From positions 1,922,001 to 1,986,000 of the forward strand of contig NZ_CP081153.1 in NCBI RefSeq assembly GCF_025140835.1: 64,000 nucleotides of DNA, read 5' to 3'. The DNA is from Aliiroseovarius sp. M344. Lineage in GTDB: Bacteria; Pseudomonadota; Alphaproteobacteria; Rhodobacterales; Rhodobacteraceae. Shown piece after piece: positions 1-9,370 of the stretch (position 1 is its first letter; each line of letters opens with the position of its first letter). The translations under genes were made by a program, and so were the position numbers. Below the pieces are notes generated by a model that saw only the letters and a list, made by a program, of their open reading frames with translations, searched no databases and was not told the DNA's origin.

Positions 1-1392
1 CATCCGCTCACGTTCGGGGTCGTAATCGAGATAGACCTTGCCGCCAGTGAATTTCACGGGTTTCGCCTCGGGATCAGGCGACAGACGGCCCGCGCCGAAC
101 TCCAATGTGCCGGCAAGTCCAGACACGACGCCTGTTTCGTCAATCACGGTGCGCAACGCACCCGAGATCGGCGCATCCACCAACCCCAGAAAGGTTAAGA
201 GCGGAGTCTGGGCGGCGATGTCGCGCGCCAAGGCATTCTTGAATGTCGCCGTCAGACGGGCAGATGAATTGCCCTTGGTCGACCGGAACCCCAGCACGGT
301 TTCGGCCAATTCTTCGGTCTGGTTAAAAACATCAAACGACAAAGTCATGTCGACTAATGTCGCGGTCTGGCTGATCTTAAGCGAGCCGTCCGTGACCTGC
401 CACAATCGCCCGGTCCGCGCGTCTTCCAACGTAATCGTCAGGTTCGAAGCCGTAATGCGGTCGGTATTCGACAGGATGCCCGTCATGAAAACTGCGTCAA
501 TGCGATCAAGGACCGAGGCCAGATCGCCGCTCGCCCCGATACCTTGTCCAAGGCTCATATCGAATGACCCGTCACGGCTGCGCCGTATGGTGATCTGTGC
601 ACCTCTCAGAGACAGGGACGCAGGCTCGACCCGCCCCGAGAAGACCGGCCCCAGCAACAACGCCCCTTCGACCGCATTCAATCGCCCGATCTCAAGCCCG
701 GTTTCGTCACGCACACCCAGATCGACAAGTCGCAATCGGGGCAGCCCCAGTTTGGTGACACCCAGTTCGACTTGCGACAAAGAAAGCTTCACGCGGTTGG
801 TCTGAGCGTTAATTTTTGCTTCGATCCGTTCCGTTGCCCATTTTGGCAGAACAAAAACGTGACCCGTCACCGACATGGACAAAAGCGACAGAAACACCGC
901 CGCCGCCGCAACCATCACGAACGACCAGAAACCAAAATGCCATTTCAACCGTTTCCGGCGGCGCGCACGAAGATCGGGTGGCACGTGGTCGCTGTCCTGC
1001 GACGCCTTGCGGCCACGCCAGCGTCTGTGTGCTACAGGCACGACCAGCACCTCAGCACCAATACCCTGTGGGTCGACGAGGGCTGCATCGACATTACCTT
1101 CAGCGGTGCCGGACTTCTCGTCCGAAAAGTCATCATCTCGGTCTGGATCGGGCGTCTCTATGTCCGATGCGACAGAATCTTCCCCACTGGACACATCGTC
1201 GGCAGTCGCCTCGACAGCGGCTTCGTCTTCTGCGTCATCGCTTTTCTCTGTGTCATCGGAACGATCTTTCGACTGCAACAGCGCAACCTCTGCCTTGGAC
1301 AGTTCTTTTTTGTCAGACGGCAGATCACCAGCCGTGTCCGAGGGCGCGCCCTCGACATCATCTTGTTGTGCTGGCTTGTCGTCTTCGTCCAT
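1..1392 (-). CDS. AsmA/YhdP-like (DUF3971) envelope protein, N-terminal part
   Basis: Partial gene; 464 codons are visible and the frame is open through base 1, so the C-terminus lies outside the window. The first ~135 residues are strikingly acidic and low-complexity (Asp, Glu, Ala, Ser). A basic patch and one membrane segment (about residues 155-180) follow, then a beta-rich region typical of large AsmA-like/DUF3971 inner-membrane proteins thought to take part in lipid transport or outer-membrane homeostasis. The start is ATG 1390-1392, with only a weak GGGC upstream and no better in-frame start. It is divergent from bcp across a 117-bp gap, an arrangement I recall in Rhodobacteraceae. The family call is an inference from architecture. 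Confidence 0.7.
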   Translation of the reverse strand, partial: MDEDDKPAQQDDVEGAPSDTAGDLPSDKKELSKAEVALLQSKDRSDDTEKSDDAEDEAAVEATADDVSSGEDSVASDIETPDPDRDDDFSDEKSGTAEGNVDAALVDPQGIGAEVLVVPVAHRRWRGRKASQDSDHVPPDLRARRRKRLKWHFGFWSFVMVAAAAVFLSLLSMSVTGHVFVLPKWATERIEAKINAQTNRVKLSLSQVELGVTKLGLPRLRLVDLGVRDETGLEIGRLNAVEGALLLGPVFSGRVEPASLSLRGAQITIRRSRDGSFDMSLGQGIGASGDLASVLDRIDAVFMTGILSNTDRITASNLTITLEDARTGRLWQVTDGSLKISQTATLVDMTLSFDVFNQTEELAETVLGFRSTKGNSSARLTATFKNALARDIAAQTPLLTFLGLVDAPISGALRTVIDETGVVSGLAGTLEFGAGRLSPDPEAKPVKFTGGKVYLDYDPERERM

Positions 1393-1509
1393 ACAGATTG
1401 CCCAAATGCCGCTTGGCTGCGCTGCCTCGTGCCTTTCATCCCAATGCGAAACGGCATAGAAGGAAAGTCAACAGAACACTAGAGACTCAGCACCAAGAAA
1501 GCCAAGACA

Positions 1510-1992
1510 ATGACGGATAACATGCTGAAGACAGGCGATATTGCGCCGGATTTCACCCTGCCGCAAGACGGCGGCGCAGATGTGACATTGTCGCTGCTCG
1601 CGCCAGCACCAGTGGTGCTCTATTTCTACCCAAAGGACAGCACCCCCGGATGCACCACAGAAGCGCTGGATTTCTCAGCCCTTTTGCCAGAATTTCAGGC
1701 CCTTGGCGCGCATGTCTTCGGTGTCTCAAAAGACAGCCTGAAGCGGCATGAAAACTTTCGCACCAAGCAAGACCTCAGCGTTCCGCTGCTGTCCGATGCT
1801 GACAGTGACGTGTGCGAGCGCTATGGCACTTGGGGTGAGAAGATGAACTATGGCCGCACCTATATGGGGATCACCCGCACCACCTTCCTGATTGGTGCCG
1901 ATGGCAAGATTGCGCGGGTCTGGAACAAGGTGAAGGTCAAAGACCACGCCGACGAGGTGCTTGCCGCCACGCGCGACCTGGCCAAGGCATGA
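1510..1992 (+). CDS. bcp: Thioredoxin-dependent thiol peroxidase (Bcp/PrxQ family peroxiredoxin)
   Basis: A 160-residue peroxiredoxin that reduces peroxides in the cytoplasm. The peroxidatic Cys48 lies in the canonical TPGCT motif after YFYPKD. E. coli Bcp has a resolving cysteine five residues later; here that position is not Cys. The only other cysteine is Cys102, in DVCERYG. The protein therefore belongs to the PrxQ subgroup without the helix-2 resolving Cys, and may act as a 1-Cys enzyme or use Cys102. A second in-frame ATG lies four codons downstream at 1522. The stop overlaps the next start by four bases (ATGA), so the two genes are probably co-translated. Confidence 0.93.
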   Translation: MTDNMLKTGDIAPDFTLPQDGGADVTLSLLAPAPVVLYFYPKDSTPGCTTEALDFSALLPEFQALGAHVFGVSKDSLKRHENFRTKQDLSVPLLSDADSDVCERYGTWGEKMNYGRTYMGITRTTFLIGADGKIARVWNKVKVKDHADEVLAATRDLAKA

Positions 1993-2873
1993 GCCGCGTC
2001 GACCAGCCCTTGTCACGACCCTTGGCCGAAATGGCCGACGCGGTGTTGCGCACCGCGGACGGGCGCGCCAAAACGGCGCTGGCGCGAACCTACGCTGCCG
2101 AATGGTTTGCTGCACGCGACGCAGGCACAATCGGCAGCCCGCTAACGGATCGCGAAAAGATCGTCGGCGCGGCCACACCGCCCGATTTCCCGGCCCGGCC
2201 CGACAAGCCCGAATTGAAAGACCCGCGTGATGTGCCGCGCCGCCGCCCCGGCAGCCGGGACGGCCAGATCGCGCTGCTTCACGCCGTCGCACATATCGAA
2301 CTGAACGCGGTGGACCTGCACTGGGACATCATCGCCCGCTTCACAGACACGCCGATGCCGCTTGGGTTTTACGACGATTGGGTGAAAGCCGCAGATGAAG
2401 AGGCCAAGCACTTCAACCTTGTCAGCGATTGCCTGGAAGCACTGGAAAGCCACTACGGCGCGCTGCCAGCCCATGCCGGCATGTGGAAAGCAGCTGAAGA
2501 CACGGCGGATGATCTTCTGGGGCGGTTGGCGGTTGTCCCGATGGTGCTGGAAGCGCGCGGCTTGGACGTGACACCCGGCATGATCAAGGTGTTTCGCAAC
2601 GCCAAGTTGGAGGACACGGTCGCTGCCCTGGAGGTGATCTATGCCGAAGAGGTCGGCCATGTCGCCTATGGGTCGAAATGGTTCCACTTTCTGTGCGGGC
2701 GTCACGAGCTGGACCCGAAAGACACGTTTCACGACCTTGTTCGCACCTATTTTCACGGTGCACTCAAGCCGCCTTTCAACGAAGAAAAGCGTGCCGAGGC
2801 CGGATTGCCGCCAGACTTCTATTGGCCGCTGACGGAAAAAACGCCTGCTCAGACGCGCGGAACGCCCAGCTGA
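1989..2873 (+). CDS. DUF455 family ferritin-like protein
   Basis: A 294-residue protein of the DUF455 ferritin-like family. Helical segments carry the diiron-type signatures EL near HIELNAVDLHWD (about residues 100-112), EEAKHF (about 137) and EEVGHVAYG (about 220), as expected of a four-helix-bundle carboxylate-bridged iron site. The family's reaction is not settled to my knowledge. Its translational coupling to bcp (ATGA overlap) suggests a link to oxidative stress or iron handling. There is no signal peptide, so it is cytoplasmic. Confidence 0.85.
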   Translation: MSRVDQPLSRPLAEMADAVLRTADGRAKTALARTYAAEWFAARDAGTIGSPLTDREKIVGAATPPDFPARPDKPELKDPRDVPRRRPGSRDGQIALLHAVAHIELNAVDLHWDIIARFTDTPMPLGFYDDWVKAADEEAKHFNLVSDCLEALESHYGALPAHAGMWKAAEDTADDLLGRLAVVPMVLEARGLDVTPGMIKVFRNAKLEDTVAALEVIYAEEVGHVAYGSKWFHFLCGRHELDPKDTFHDLVRTYFHGALKPPFNEEKRAEAGLPPDFYWPLTEKTPAQTRGTPS

Positions 2874-3074
2874 CATCAGATTTCTGGTGAAATTGATCGG
2901 CAATATCTCGCTTGAAACCACGATGATCGTTGAGGAAATTCAAAATTCCTTGCGTGAATGTGTTCGCCACGCTAATCACCACGGGTCTGGATGGGTCGCC
3001 ACAAGAAGCAAAACTGCCAACAGACAAGGGATCAAAGGGATAAATTCGGGGCTTCAGACTTGCATACTAGCTTG

Positions 3075-4379
3075 ATGAACAAGGTTAATCACCTTCTTGA
3101 ACGCGTGTTCCCAGAACAACGCCTTTTTCTGCGTTCCGAAGATGGTACACGCTTTGTTCGACTGTCACCGCTGACCCAAGCATTGGGTTGGACCGGTTCA
3201 GCCGCGTTTTTTGCATGGTCGATTATTGCGACCGCCGTCCTTTTGATGGATTCCATCGGCTCGGGCAATCTGCGCGATCAAGCGCAGCGCGAGAAGCTGC
3301 TGTATGAACAACGTCTGCAATCACTGTCCGAAGAGCGTGATGCACGTGCGTCCGAAGCCGCCGCCGCGCAGGAACGCTTCAACCTGGCACTGGCCGAGAT
3401 TTCGGATATGCAAAGCGAACTGCTGGCATCTGAAGAAAGCCGCAAGGAATTTGAAACCGGCATCGGCGTTATTCAAGCCACATTGCGCCGCACAATGGGC
3501 GAACGCGACAAAGCCAAGGACAGCTTGGAAACCATGCTGGCCGCTGCACAGCAAGACAGTGCCGCTGGTGCAAAGGGCTCAGTCCCTGTTCAGGCAACCG
3601 CCACATTGGACTTCCTGACCACAGAACTGACACGCACCGCCGCCGAACGCGACCTTGTTGCGCAGAACGCCGTCGAAGCCGAGCGCTTCGCACAGGACAT
3701 GCTGTATGAGGCCCGCCTGCGCGATGAGCGCAACGACCAGATTTTCCGCCAGCTTGAGGACGCCGTGACGATCTCGCTGGAGCCGCTGGATAAGATGTTT
3801 TCCAAATCCGGCATGTCGGTTGATCACATATTGGATCAGGTACGCCGGGGGTATTCCGGTCAGGGTGGTCCGCTGACCCCGATGATTCTGTCGACCCGCG
3901 GCCAGGGCCCCGACCCCGACGCGGAACGCGCCAATAACATCTTGGGCGAACTGGATAAAATGAACCTGTATCGCATCGCGGCACAGAAAATGCCATTTGG
4001 TATGCCGGTCAAATCCGGGTTCCGCTTCACGTCGGGCTTTGGCTCGCGTTGGGGCCGGATGCATAATGGCACTGATTTCGCCGCGCCGGTTGGCACACCT
4101 GTCTATGCTCCTGCCGACGGCGTCGTGATCAGCGCCTCTTGGAGCTCGGGCTACGGGCGACTGATCAAGATCCGCCACGAATTCGGGATCGAAACGCGCT
4201 ATGCCCACCTTTCGCGCATGAATGTGCAAAAGGGACAAAGGGTCTCGCGCGGAGAGAGAATTGGTGATATTGGAAACTCCGGGCGTTCAACCGGCCCGCA
4301 TCTTCACTATGAAGTGCGCATCGGTGGCAAGCCCATCAACCCGATGATCTATATCAAGGCAGCAAAAGATGTTCTCTAA
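3075..4379 (+). CDS. M23 family metallopeptidase (membrane-anchored, LytM domain)
   Basis: A 434-residue peptidoglycan peptidase. A short N-terminal cytoplasmic segment is followed by one membrane helix (about residues 37-57), a long heptad-rich coiled coil (about 65-150) and a C-terminal LytM/M23 domain. Zinc ligands are visible: His330 and Asp334 in HNGTDF, and the HLH motif at 409-411. I chose ATG 3075 because the homologous N-terminus (RLFLRSEDGTRFVRLSPLTQ) follows it; an upstream ATG at 2991 adds 28 unconserved-looking residues. There is no clear Shine-Dalgarno before 3075. The gene overlaps the bactofilin gene by 11 bp. M23/bactofilin pairs are known morphogenetic partners, such as LmdC-BacA in Hyphomonas. 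Confidence 0.9.
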   Translation: MNKVNHLLERVFPEQRLFLRSEDGTRFVRLSPLTQALGWTGSAAFFAWSIIATAVLLMDSIGSGNLRDQAQREKLLYEQRLQSLSEERDARASEAAAAQERFNLALAEISDMQSELLASEESRKEFETGIGVIQATLRRTMGERDKAKDSLETMLAAAQQDSAAGAKGSVPVQATATLDFLTTELTRTAAERDLVAQNAVEAERFAQDMLYEARLRDERNDQIFRQLEDAVTISLEPLDKMFSKSGMSVDHILDQVRRGYSGQGGPLTPMILSTRGQGPDPDAERANNILGELDKMNLYRIAAQKMPFGMPVKSGFRFTSGFGSRWGRMHNGTDFAAPVGTPVYAPADGVVISASWSSGYGRLIKIRHEFGIETRYAHLSRMNVQKGQRVSRGERIGDIGNSGRSTGPHLHYEVRIGGKPINPMIYIKAAKDVL

Positions 4380-4893
4380 AAGCAGGATCAACGAACCGGG
4401 ACCCAAAGCCGGTGACAAGGAAACCCAATCCGAGGCAGTGGCTGACAAGCCCGCATCCTCTGCCCCGGCAGTTCCACCCGCGCCATCCTCGGCTGCTCCA
4501 AAGGTTAAGCCGCCCGCATCTACTCTGTCGTCAGACATTGTGATCAAGGGTGACATCAAGTCGACCGGTGACATTCTGGTCGAAGGCACCGTCGAGGGCG
4601 ACATTCGCGCCCACCAACTGACCATTGGCGAAAGCGCCACGGTGCGCGGCGAAGTTGTCGGCGATGATGTCGTCATCAATGGTCGCATCATTGGTCGCCT
4701 GCGTGGCCTGAAAGTGCGCCTGACATCATCGGCGCGCGTCGAAGGCGACATCATCCACAAGACCATCGCCATCGAAAGCGGCGCGCATTTTGAAGGCTCG
4801 GTGCAACGTCAGGACGATCCGCTTGGGGGCTCCAAGCCGGCGGCACCACAGGCCGCCGCTGCTCCGGTTCCACCAAAGGCCGACAAAAGCTAA
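4369..4893 (+). CDS. Bactofilin (polymer-forming cytoskeletal protein)
   Basis: A 174-residue bactofilin. A disordered Pro/Ala/Lys-rich N-terminus (about 1-48) precedes a beta-helical core with the repeating pattern of the family (IVIKGDIKSTGDILVEGTVEGDI, IGESATVRGEV, VINGRIIGRL, ARVEGDI; about 55-145), and a Pro/Ala tail follows. Bactofilins polymerise into membrane-associated scaffolds that position cell-wall enzymes. The 11-bp overlap with the upstream M23 peptidase gene makes it the likely partner scaffold. A strong terminator follows. Confidence 0.95.
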   Translation: MFSKSRINEPGPKAGDKETQSEAVADKPASSAPAVPPAPSSAAPKVKPPASTLSSDIVIKGDIKSTGDILVEGTVEGDIRAHQLTIGESATVRGEVVGDDVVINGRIIGRLRGLKVRLTSSARVEGDIIHKTIAIESGAHFEGSVQRQDDPLGGSKPAAPQAAAAPVPPKADKS

Positions 4894-4916
4894 TTCGTTC
4901 CCCATAAGGAACTGAA

Positions 4917-4941
4917 AAAGGCCGCCCATTGGGCGGCCTTT
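4917..4941. terminator. Bidirectional rho-independent terminator
   Basis: A perfect stem GGCCGCCC (4920-4927) / GGGCGGCC (4931-4938) with a 3-nt loop, flanked by AAA and TTT that extend the pairing. It lies between the convergent bactofilin and DUF2189 genes and can end transcription from both sides. Confidence 0.9.
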
Positions 4942-4985
4942 GTTGTGTTCCGGTTGGTCAGATACGGGCTTTGACCTTTGCGCGG

Positions 4986-5774
4986 CTATTCCTCGAAACT
5001 CATGACCCGGCGATACAGATGCCATGTCGCATGGCCCAATACGGGCAACACGACGAACAATCCCACAAAGAACGGCAGCATCCCAAGCAGCATCAGCAGA
5101 GAAATCAGAATGCCCCACCCGATCATCGGCACGAGGTTCTGTAGAACCGACTGGAATGAGTAGATCATCGCAGTAATGAAATCGAGTTCGCGATCCAGCA
5201 GCAAAGGCAGGCTGGTGACGGTCAGCGAAAACAGGCAAAATGACAACACGGCCCCGACGCCGGTTCCGACGATCAGCATGGTAATCCCATTGCGGTTCAG
5301 CAACGCGTCTTGCCAGTTAGAGGTGATGTTGGTCAACGGCTCCAGCCCCATGAAAATCGCAAAGACCAGATGCGCCACGAAGACCCAGAACATGAAGATC
5401 ATGATGATCACCATGGCGATGGACGGCATTTGCCGATCTTTCTGGTTCACCACAACGCCCAGCACCTGGGCCCAATCAAGCGGCTCACCGGCTTCCATCC
5501 GGCGGCTGACTTCGTACAGGCCGACCGCCAGAAACGGCGCAAGCAGCGGAAAACCAAGCGCGACCGGAATGATCCAGTAGCTTTGCTCCAGCACATCCAA
5601 TTGCAAATAGATCACGATCCCCATGATCACATAGAAGGCCGCGAAAAAAAGCCCAAAAGCCGGGGCGCGCATGAAGTCCCGAAAGCCGGCTTTCAATGCG
5701 GAAATGATATCTTCAAAACCGATGGATTCGATGTTTGGCGGCGCGGACGCCTCCAAGGTTGTCGAGTCTGTCAT
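4986..5774 (-). CDS. DUF2189 domain-containing integral membrane protein
   Basis: A 262-residue polytopic membrane protein with about six hydrophobic segments. The N-terminal motif FEDIISALKAGFRDF and the overall length fit the DUF2189 family (function unknown; inner membrane). The start is ATG 5772-5774, preceded by GGGAGG at good spacing; a start five codons further upstream lacks such a site. It stands alone, convergent with bactofilin. Confidence 0.85.
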   Translation of the reverse strand: MTDSTTLEASAPPNIESIGFEDIISALKAGFRDFMRAPAFGLFFAAFYVIMGIVIYLQLDVLEQSYWIIPVALGFPLLAPFLAVGLYEVSRRMEAGEPLDWAQVLGVVVNQKDRQMPSIAMVIIMIFMFWVFVAHLVFAIFMGLEPLTNITSNWQDALLNRNGITMLIVGTGVGAVLSFCLFSLTVTSLPLLLDRELDFITAMIYSFQSVLQNLVPMIGWGILISLLMLLGMLPFFVGLFVVLPVLGHATWHLYRRVMSFEE

Positions 5775-5998
5775 ATGTCCTCCCAGCACGTATTAAATTT
5801 TCGCGCGTAAGAAGAGTGTCGCGGTTGCAGTGCAAATCGTCAAGCTTATGAACATGTGAATATGAAGTAAGATTCAGGAAAACAGACGCATCAAACACGC
5901 ATTTCATGCTACACACCTCGGACCCCTTTACTTCGCGCTTGGGCAATCTTGCGCTATTCTGGGTGCAACCAACACCGATGGAACTAGGAGGTTGCGCT

Positions 5999-6493
5999 AT
6001 GACGTGGGAAGAACGGACCAAGGTTGGGGCAACTCTTTTGTCACTTGTTGCCATCGTCGTAGGCGGCTCACAATTCATCCAAAATCAGCGCATTTTGGCT
6101 GCCACGCCGTTTCTGCAAAAGAAGCTGGAGTGGTGTGAAAAAGCTGTCACAACAGTGTCTGCTTTAGCCGTGAGCGATTTCCCCAGCCCGGAAGTCGAGC
6201 AAAATTTCTGGCAGCTTTACTGGGGGCTGATGGTGCTGATCGAAAATGAGAGCATCGAGAAGGCAATGGTCGAATTTGGAGAAGCACTGGAAGGGTCGCG
6301 CCAAATTGAAAGTGGCGCTAAAGACAGCGCCACGCCCGTGATCGGGCTGCGAGGAGCCTCGCTTGGCGTCGCACGTGCTTGCCGAAGGGAACTTGCCGAA
6401 GAATGGTCGCCATCTTGGTTGCGGCAGGCCGACACAACAGAGGCGACAAGCCCACAGAATAGCGCGTTCCCGTCATCCCCAAACAGCAAATGA
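5999..6493 (+). CDS. Hypothetical single-pass membrane protein
   Basis: A 164-residue protein that I do not recognise. The start is fixed by a perfect AGGAGG at 5986-5991, seven bases before ATG 5999. The N-terminus holds one membrane segment (about residues 9-25, VGATLLSLVAIVVGGSQF). The rest looks soluble and helical, with a low-complexity Ser/Pro C-terminus. The topology (short N-terminal anchor, soluble remainder) resembles small accessory-genome membrane proteins. It converges with prfB; the gap is 12 bp. Confidence 0.7.
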   Translation: MTWEERTKVGATLLSLVAIVVGGSQFIQNQRILAATPFLQKKLEWCEKAVTTVSALAVSDFPSPEVEQNFWQLYWGLMVLIENESIEKAMVEFGEALEGSRQIESGAKDSATPVIGLRGASLGVARACRRELAEEWSPSWLRQADTTEATSPQNSAFPSSPNSK

Positions 6494-6505
6494 ACCCGCC
6501 AGAGT

Positions 6506-7633
6506 TTATTCTTCCGCGTTCGCTTCAGCTCGCGACTTACCAGCCACATCCTGCGCCAGCACTGCCGCCATGAACGCATCCAGATCACCATCCAGCACGC
6601 CTTTGGTGTCCGATGTCTCGTGCCCGGTGCGCAGGTCTTTGACCATCTGATAGGGCTGCAGAACGTATGACCGGATCTGGTTGCCCCACCCCGCGTCGCC
6701 CTTGTTTTCATGGGCCGCGTTGATGGCTTCGTTCCGTTTATCCAGCTCCATTTGGTATAGTCGCGACTTCAGGGCCTTCATGGCGATATCGCGGTTCTGG
6801 TGCTGAGACTTCACCGAACTGGTGGTGACGATCCCGGTCGGGATGTGGGTGATCCGAACGGCCGAATCCGTCGTGTTCACGTGCTGGCCGCCTGCACCCG
6901 ACGACCTATAGGTGTCGATGCGAATGTCAGACGGGTTCACATCGATCTCGATATTGTCGTCGACCACCGGATAGACCCAGACCGAGCTGAAAGAGGTGTG
7001 GCGTTTGGCGGCGCTGTCGAACGGAGAAATCCGAACAAGACGATGCACACCACTTTCCGACTTTAACCAGCCGTAAGCGTTATGGCCGGAAATCTTATAG
7101 GCGGCGGATTTGATGCCCGCTTCTTCGCCCGCACTTTCCGATTGCAGTTCGACCTTATAGCCCTGCTTTTCCGCCCAACGAACATACATCCGCGCCAGCA
7201 TCGACGCCCAGTCGCAGCTTTCCGTGCCACCGGCACCAGAATTGATCTCAAGAAACGTGTCGTTGGCATCGGCTTCCCCGTCCAGCAACGCTTCTAACTC
7301 AGCAGCCGCCGCCTTTTTGGCCAGCTTCCCGAGCGAGGCTTCCGCTTCCGCGACAACCTCCGCATCATCTTCCATTTCGCCCATTTCGATCAGGTCGATA
7401 TTGTCCTGAAGGTCCTGCGCCATCGCTTTGTAATTGTTTACGGAATCCAAAAGGCCCTGACGCTCGCGCATCAGCTTCTGCGCGCGTTCCGGGTCGTTCC
7501 AAAGGTCCGGGTCTTCGGTCATCGCGTTGAATTCCTCCAACCGATGTTCTGCCGTGTCCCAACCGATCCGCTGACGCAGCAGCGCCAGAGATTTCTCGAT
7601 TGCGTCAACGTTGTTCTGAGCCTCTGCCCGCAT
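6506..7633 (-). CDS. prfB: Peptide chain release factor 2
   Basis: A 375-residue RF2 that recognises UGA and UAA stop codons and triggers peptidyl-tRNA hydrolysis. The catalytic GGQ motif is at residues 248-250 (E. coli RF2: 250-252) inside [16 protein letters not shown]. The SPF anticodon tripeptide specific to RF2 appears in VRISPFDSA. The frame is continuous from ATG 7631-7633 (MRAEAQNN), so the programmed +1 frameshift of many prfB genes is absent here. An upstream in-frame extension of 20 codons looks unconserved. Confidence 0.97.
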   Translation of the reverse strand: MRAEAQNNVDAIEKSLALLRQRIGWDTAEHRLEEFNAMTEDPDLWNDPERAQKLMRERQGLLDSVNNYKAMAQDLQDNIDLIEMGEMEDDAEVVAEAEASLGKLAKKAAAAELEALLDGEADANDTFLEINSGAGGTESCDWASMLARMYVRWAEKQGYKVELQSESAGEEAGIKSAAYKISGHNAYGWLKSESGVHRLVRISPFDSAAKRHTSFSSVWVYPVVDDNIEIDVNPSDIRIDTYRSSGAGGQHVNTTDSAVRITHIPTGIVTTSSVKSQHQNRDIAMKALKSRLYQMELDKRNEAINAAHENKGDAGWGNQIRSYVLQPYQMVKDLRTGHETSDTKGVLDGDLDAFMAAVLAQDVAGKSRAEANAEE

Positions 7634-7722
7634 GGGTGCGTCCCTTGTCCGAAAACCTGCCCCCGCAATATCAACAGGGGCGCGGATGAGCAAGATGATC
7701 AGTTGTTGGGCGTTGGCTCACC

Positions 7723-8163
7723 CTATTTGTTTGCGCCTGCAGATATGTGTGTGATTCTACCTTTGAACATCGATATCCCAACGGTGGCATCGCACCGGTA
7801 AAAGAACAGACGCCCTGGCAATTTTCGGGGTCTGCAAAAGGCAATGACTTGATCACGTTCAAATTGCTTTGATGCTGGACCATTCACGGAGTATCCTATG
7901 GACTCCCCTGATAGCTCACATCCTGCGCGTTCGAAATAACTGGAGATCTGCTCGCTTGTGCATTGGACGCCTAGAAGCGACTGCCCTAAGCGGTCGCTGG
8001 CAATTTGCCAGAAATTTGCGCCGTCATTGTCTAAAAACAGATTCTCAATCGGAGGTGCGTTTATTATCCTTGAGCAGGCATACTTGTCAGTTTCGGCAAG
8101 CGCGGCGATGATTGATCCTCCATACAGGCCCGCCGCGCCGATCACGGCCAATATCAGATTCAT
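7723..8163 (-). CDS. Hypothetical exported or membrane-anchored protein, Cys-rich
   Basis: A 146-residue unknown protein. The start is ATG 8161-8163, with GAGGTG about eight bases upstream. The N-terminus is a signal peptide or anchor (residues 1-23, ending ALAE). Five cysteines (30, 68, 82, 110, 124) sit in the predicted exported part, consistent with disulfides in the periplasm. Codon use and base composition look more AT-rich than in the neighbours, suggesting an accessory gene. It is on the same strand as prfB, 89 bp upstream, and is not obviously linked to it. Confidence 0.65.
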   Translation of the reverse strand: MNLILAVIGAAGLYGGSIIAALAETDKYACSRIINAPPIENLFLDNDGANFWQIASDRLGQSLLGVQCTSEQISSYFERAGCELSGESIGYSVNGPASKQFERDQVIAFCRPRKLPGRLFFYRCDATVGISMFKGRITHISAGANK

Positions 8164-8260
8164 CAATTCACCTCGAACAAACCTCGTGCTGTTAGCCTAG
8201 GACGGGTGATATTGATCAATCAATGGTAGATCAGCGCAATAGATGATTGCCGTGGGTCGC

Positions 8261-9370
8261 TCACCCCCGCATCGTCACACCGTCATGAAAAATCTGAAGC
8301 TTCGATGGGTCCGCGGTCAGCTTGACCGTCTTGTTTTTCAGATCATCATGGATGCCCGGTACCTTGGCGATCAGGTGAGTTTGATTGGCGCTGTCCGCCC
8401 CCTCGCCCACCGACATATTTGCAGGCAGGTACAGCAGTGTGACCTCACCCAAGGCTTCGACGATTTCGACCTTGCCGGTGAAGATCGCGTCGCCGTCGGT
8501 CTGCACGAAATCCTCGGGCCGTACGCCAAGATTGACGGGCTTGCCCATGTCGGCGTCGGTGGTGGCAACGTCCGCGCGCCCGAGGCCACCTGCATCCAGC
8601 GTTACCTCGGTCTGCGAACCCGTGCCGGTGATCTTGCCGGGCAGCAGGTTCATGGCAGGCGAGCCGATGAACTGCGCCACAAATTCGGTGCGGGGACGTT
8701 CATAAAGCTCCAGCGGGCTGCCGACCTGCGCGATGCCTTTGTTGGCAAGCACCACGATCCGGTCGGCCAGCGTCATCGCCTCGACCTGATCATGGGTCAC
8801 ATAGATCATCGTGCTGTCCGGCATCGCCTCTTTCAGTTGAGAGATTTCAATGCGCGTGGCCACCCGCAACGCCGCGTCGAGGTTTGAGAGCGGTTCGTCG
8901 AACAGATAGACTTTCGGGTCGCGCACAATCGCCCGCCCAATGGCGACACGCTGGCGCTGCCCGCCAGACAGGGCCTTGGGCAGTCGATCCAGATAGGGTT
9001 CCAGCTGCAAGGCCTTGGCGGCTTTGTCGACCGCCGCGTTGATCTCGGCCTTGGGTTTCTTCGCGATGTTCAGGGCAAATGCCATGTTGTCGCGCACCGT
9101 CATATGCGGATAAAGCGCATAGGACTGGAACACCATCGCGATCCCGCGCTGGCTGGGGGGCACGTCGTTGACGACCTCGCCATCAATTTCCAGCGTGCCG
9201 TCTGAAATCCTTTCCAGCCCCGCTATCATCCGCAACAGCGTGGACTTGCCACAGCCTGAGGGGCCAACAAACACGACCAGCTCGCCGGTTTTAATGTCCA
9301 GATTGATATCGCCAAGTACGTTGACTTTGCCGTAATCTTTGCCAACTGCGGACAGCTTCAGATCAGCCAT
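8261..9370 (-). CDS. aglK: Alpha-glucoside ABC transporter, ATP-binding protein AglK
   Basis: A 369-residue MalK/UgpC-type ATPase that energises the AglF-AglG permease. Walker A GPSGCGKST is at 36-44, the signature LSGGQ at 134-138, Walker B YLFDE at 155-159, and the C-terminal part is a TOBE/OB regulatory domain. It is the last gene of aglEFGAK; its ATG follows the aglA stop directly (TAAATG), so translation is coupled. The order matches the aglEFGAK operon of Sinorhizobium meliloti. Confidence 0.93.
   Translation of the reverse strand: MADLKLSAVGKDYGKVNVLGDINLDIKTGELVVFVGPSGCGKSTLLRMIAGLERISDGTLEIDGEVVNDVPPSQRGIAMVFQSYALYPHMTVRDNMAFALNIAKKPKAEINAAVDKAAKALQLEPYLDRLPKALSGGQRQRVAIGRAIVRDPKVYLFDEPLSNLDAALRVATRIEISQLKEAMPDSTMIYVTHDQVEAMTLADRIVVLANKGIAQVGSPLELYERPRTEFVAQFIGSPAMNLLPGKITGTGSQTEVTLDAGGLGRADVATTDADMGKPVNLGVRPEDFVQTDGDAIFTGKVEIVEALGEVTLLYLPANMSVGEGADSANQTHLIAKVPGIHDDLKNKTVKLTADPSKLQIFHDGVTMRG

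Noticed and set aside
2991..3074. Longer N-terminus for the M23 peptidase from ATG 2991
   Set aside because: The added 28 residues are basic and look unlike the family N-terminus, which begins at the ATG at 3075.
6506..7633. Programmed frameshift in prfB
   Set aside because: The coding frame is continuous from the start codon; no in-frame UGA near codon 25.
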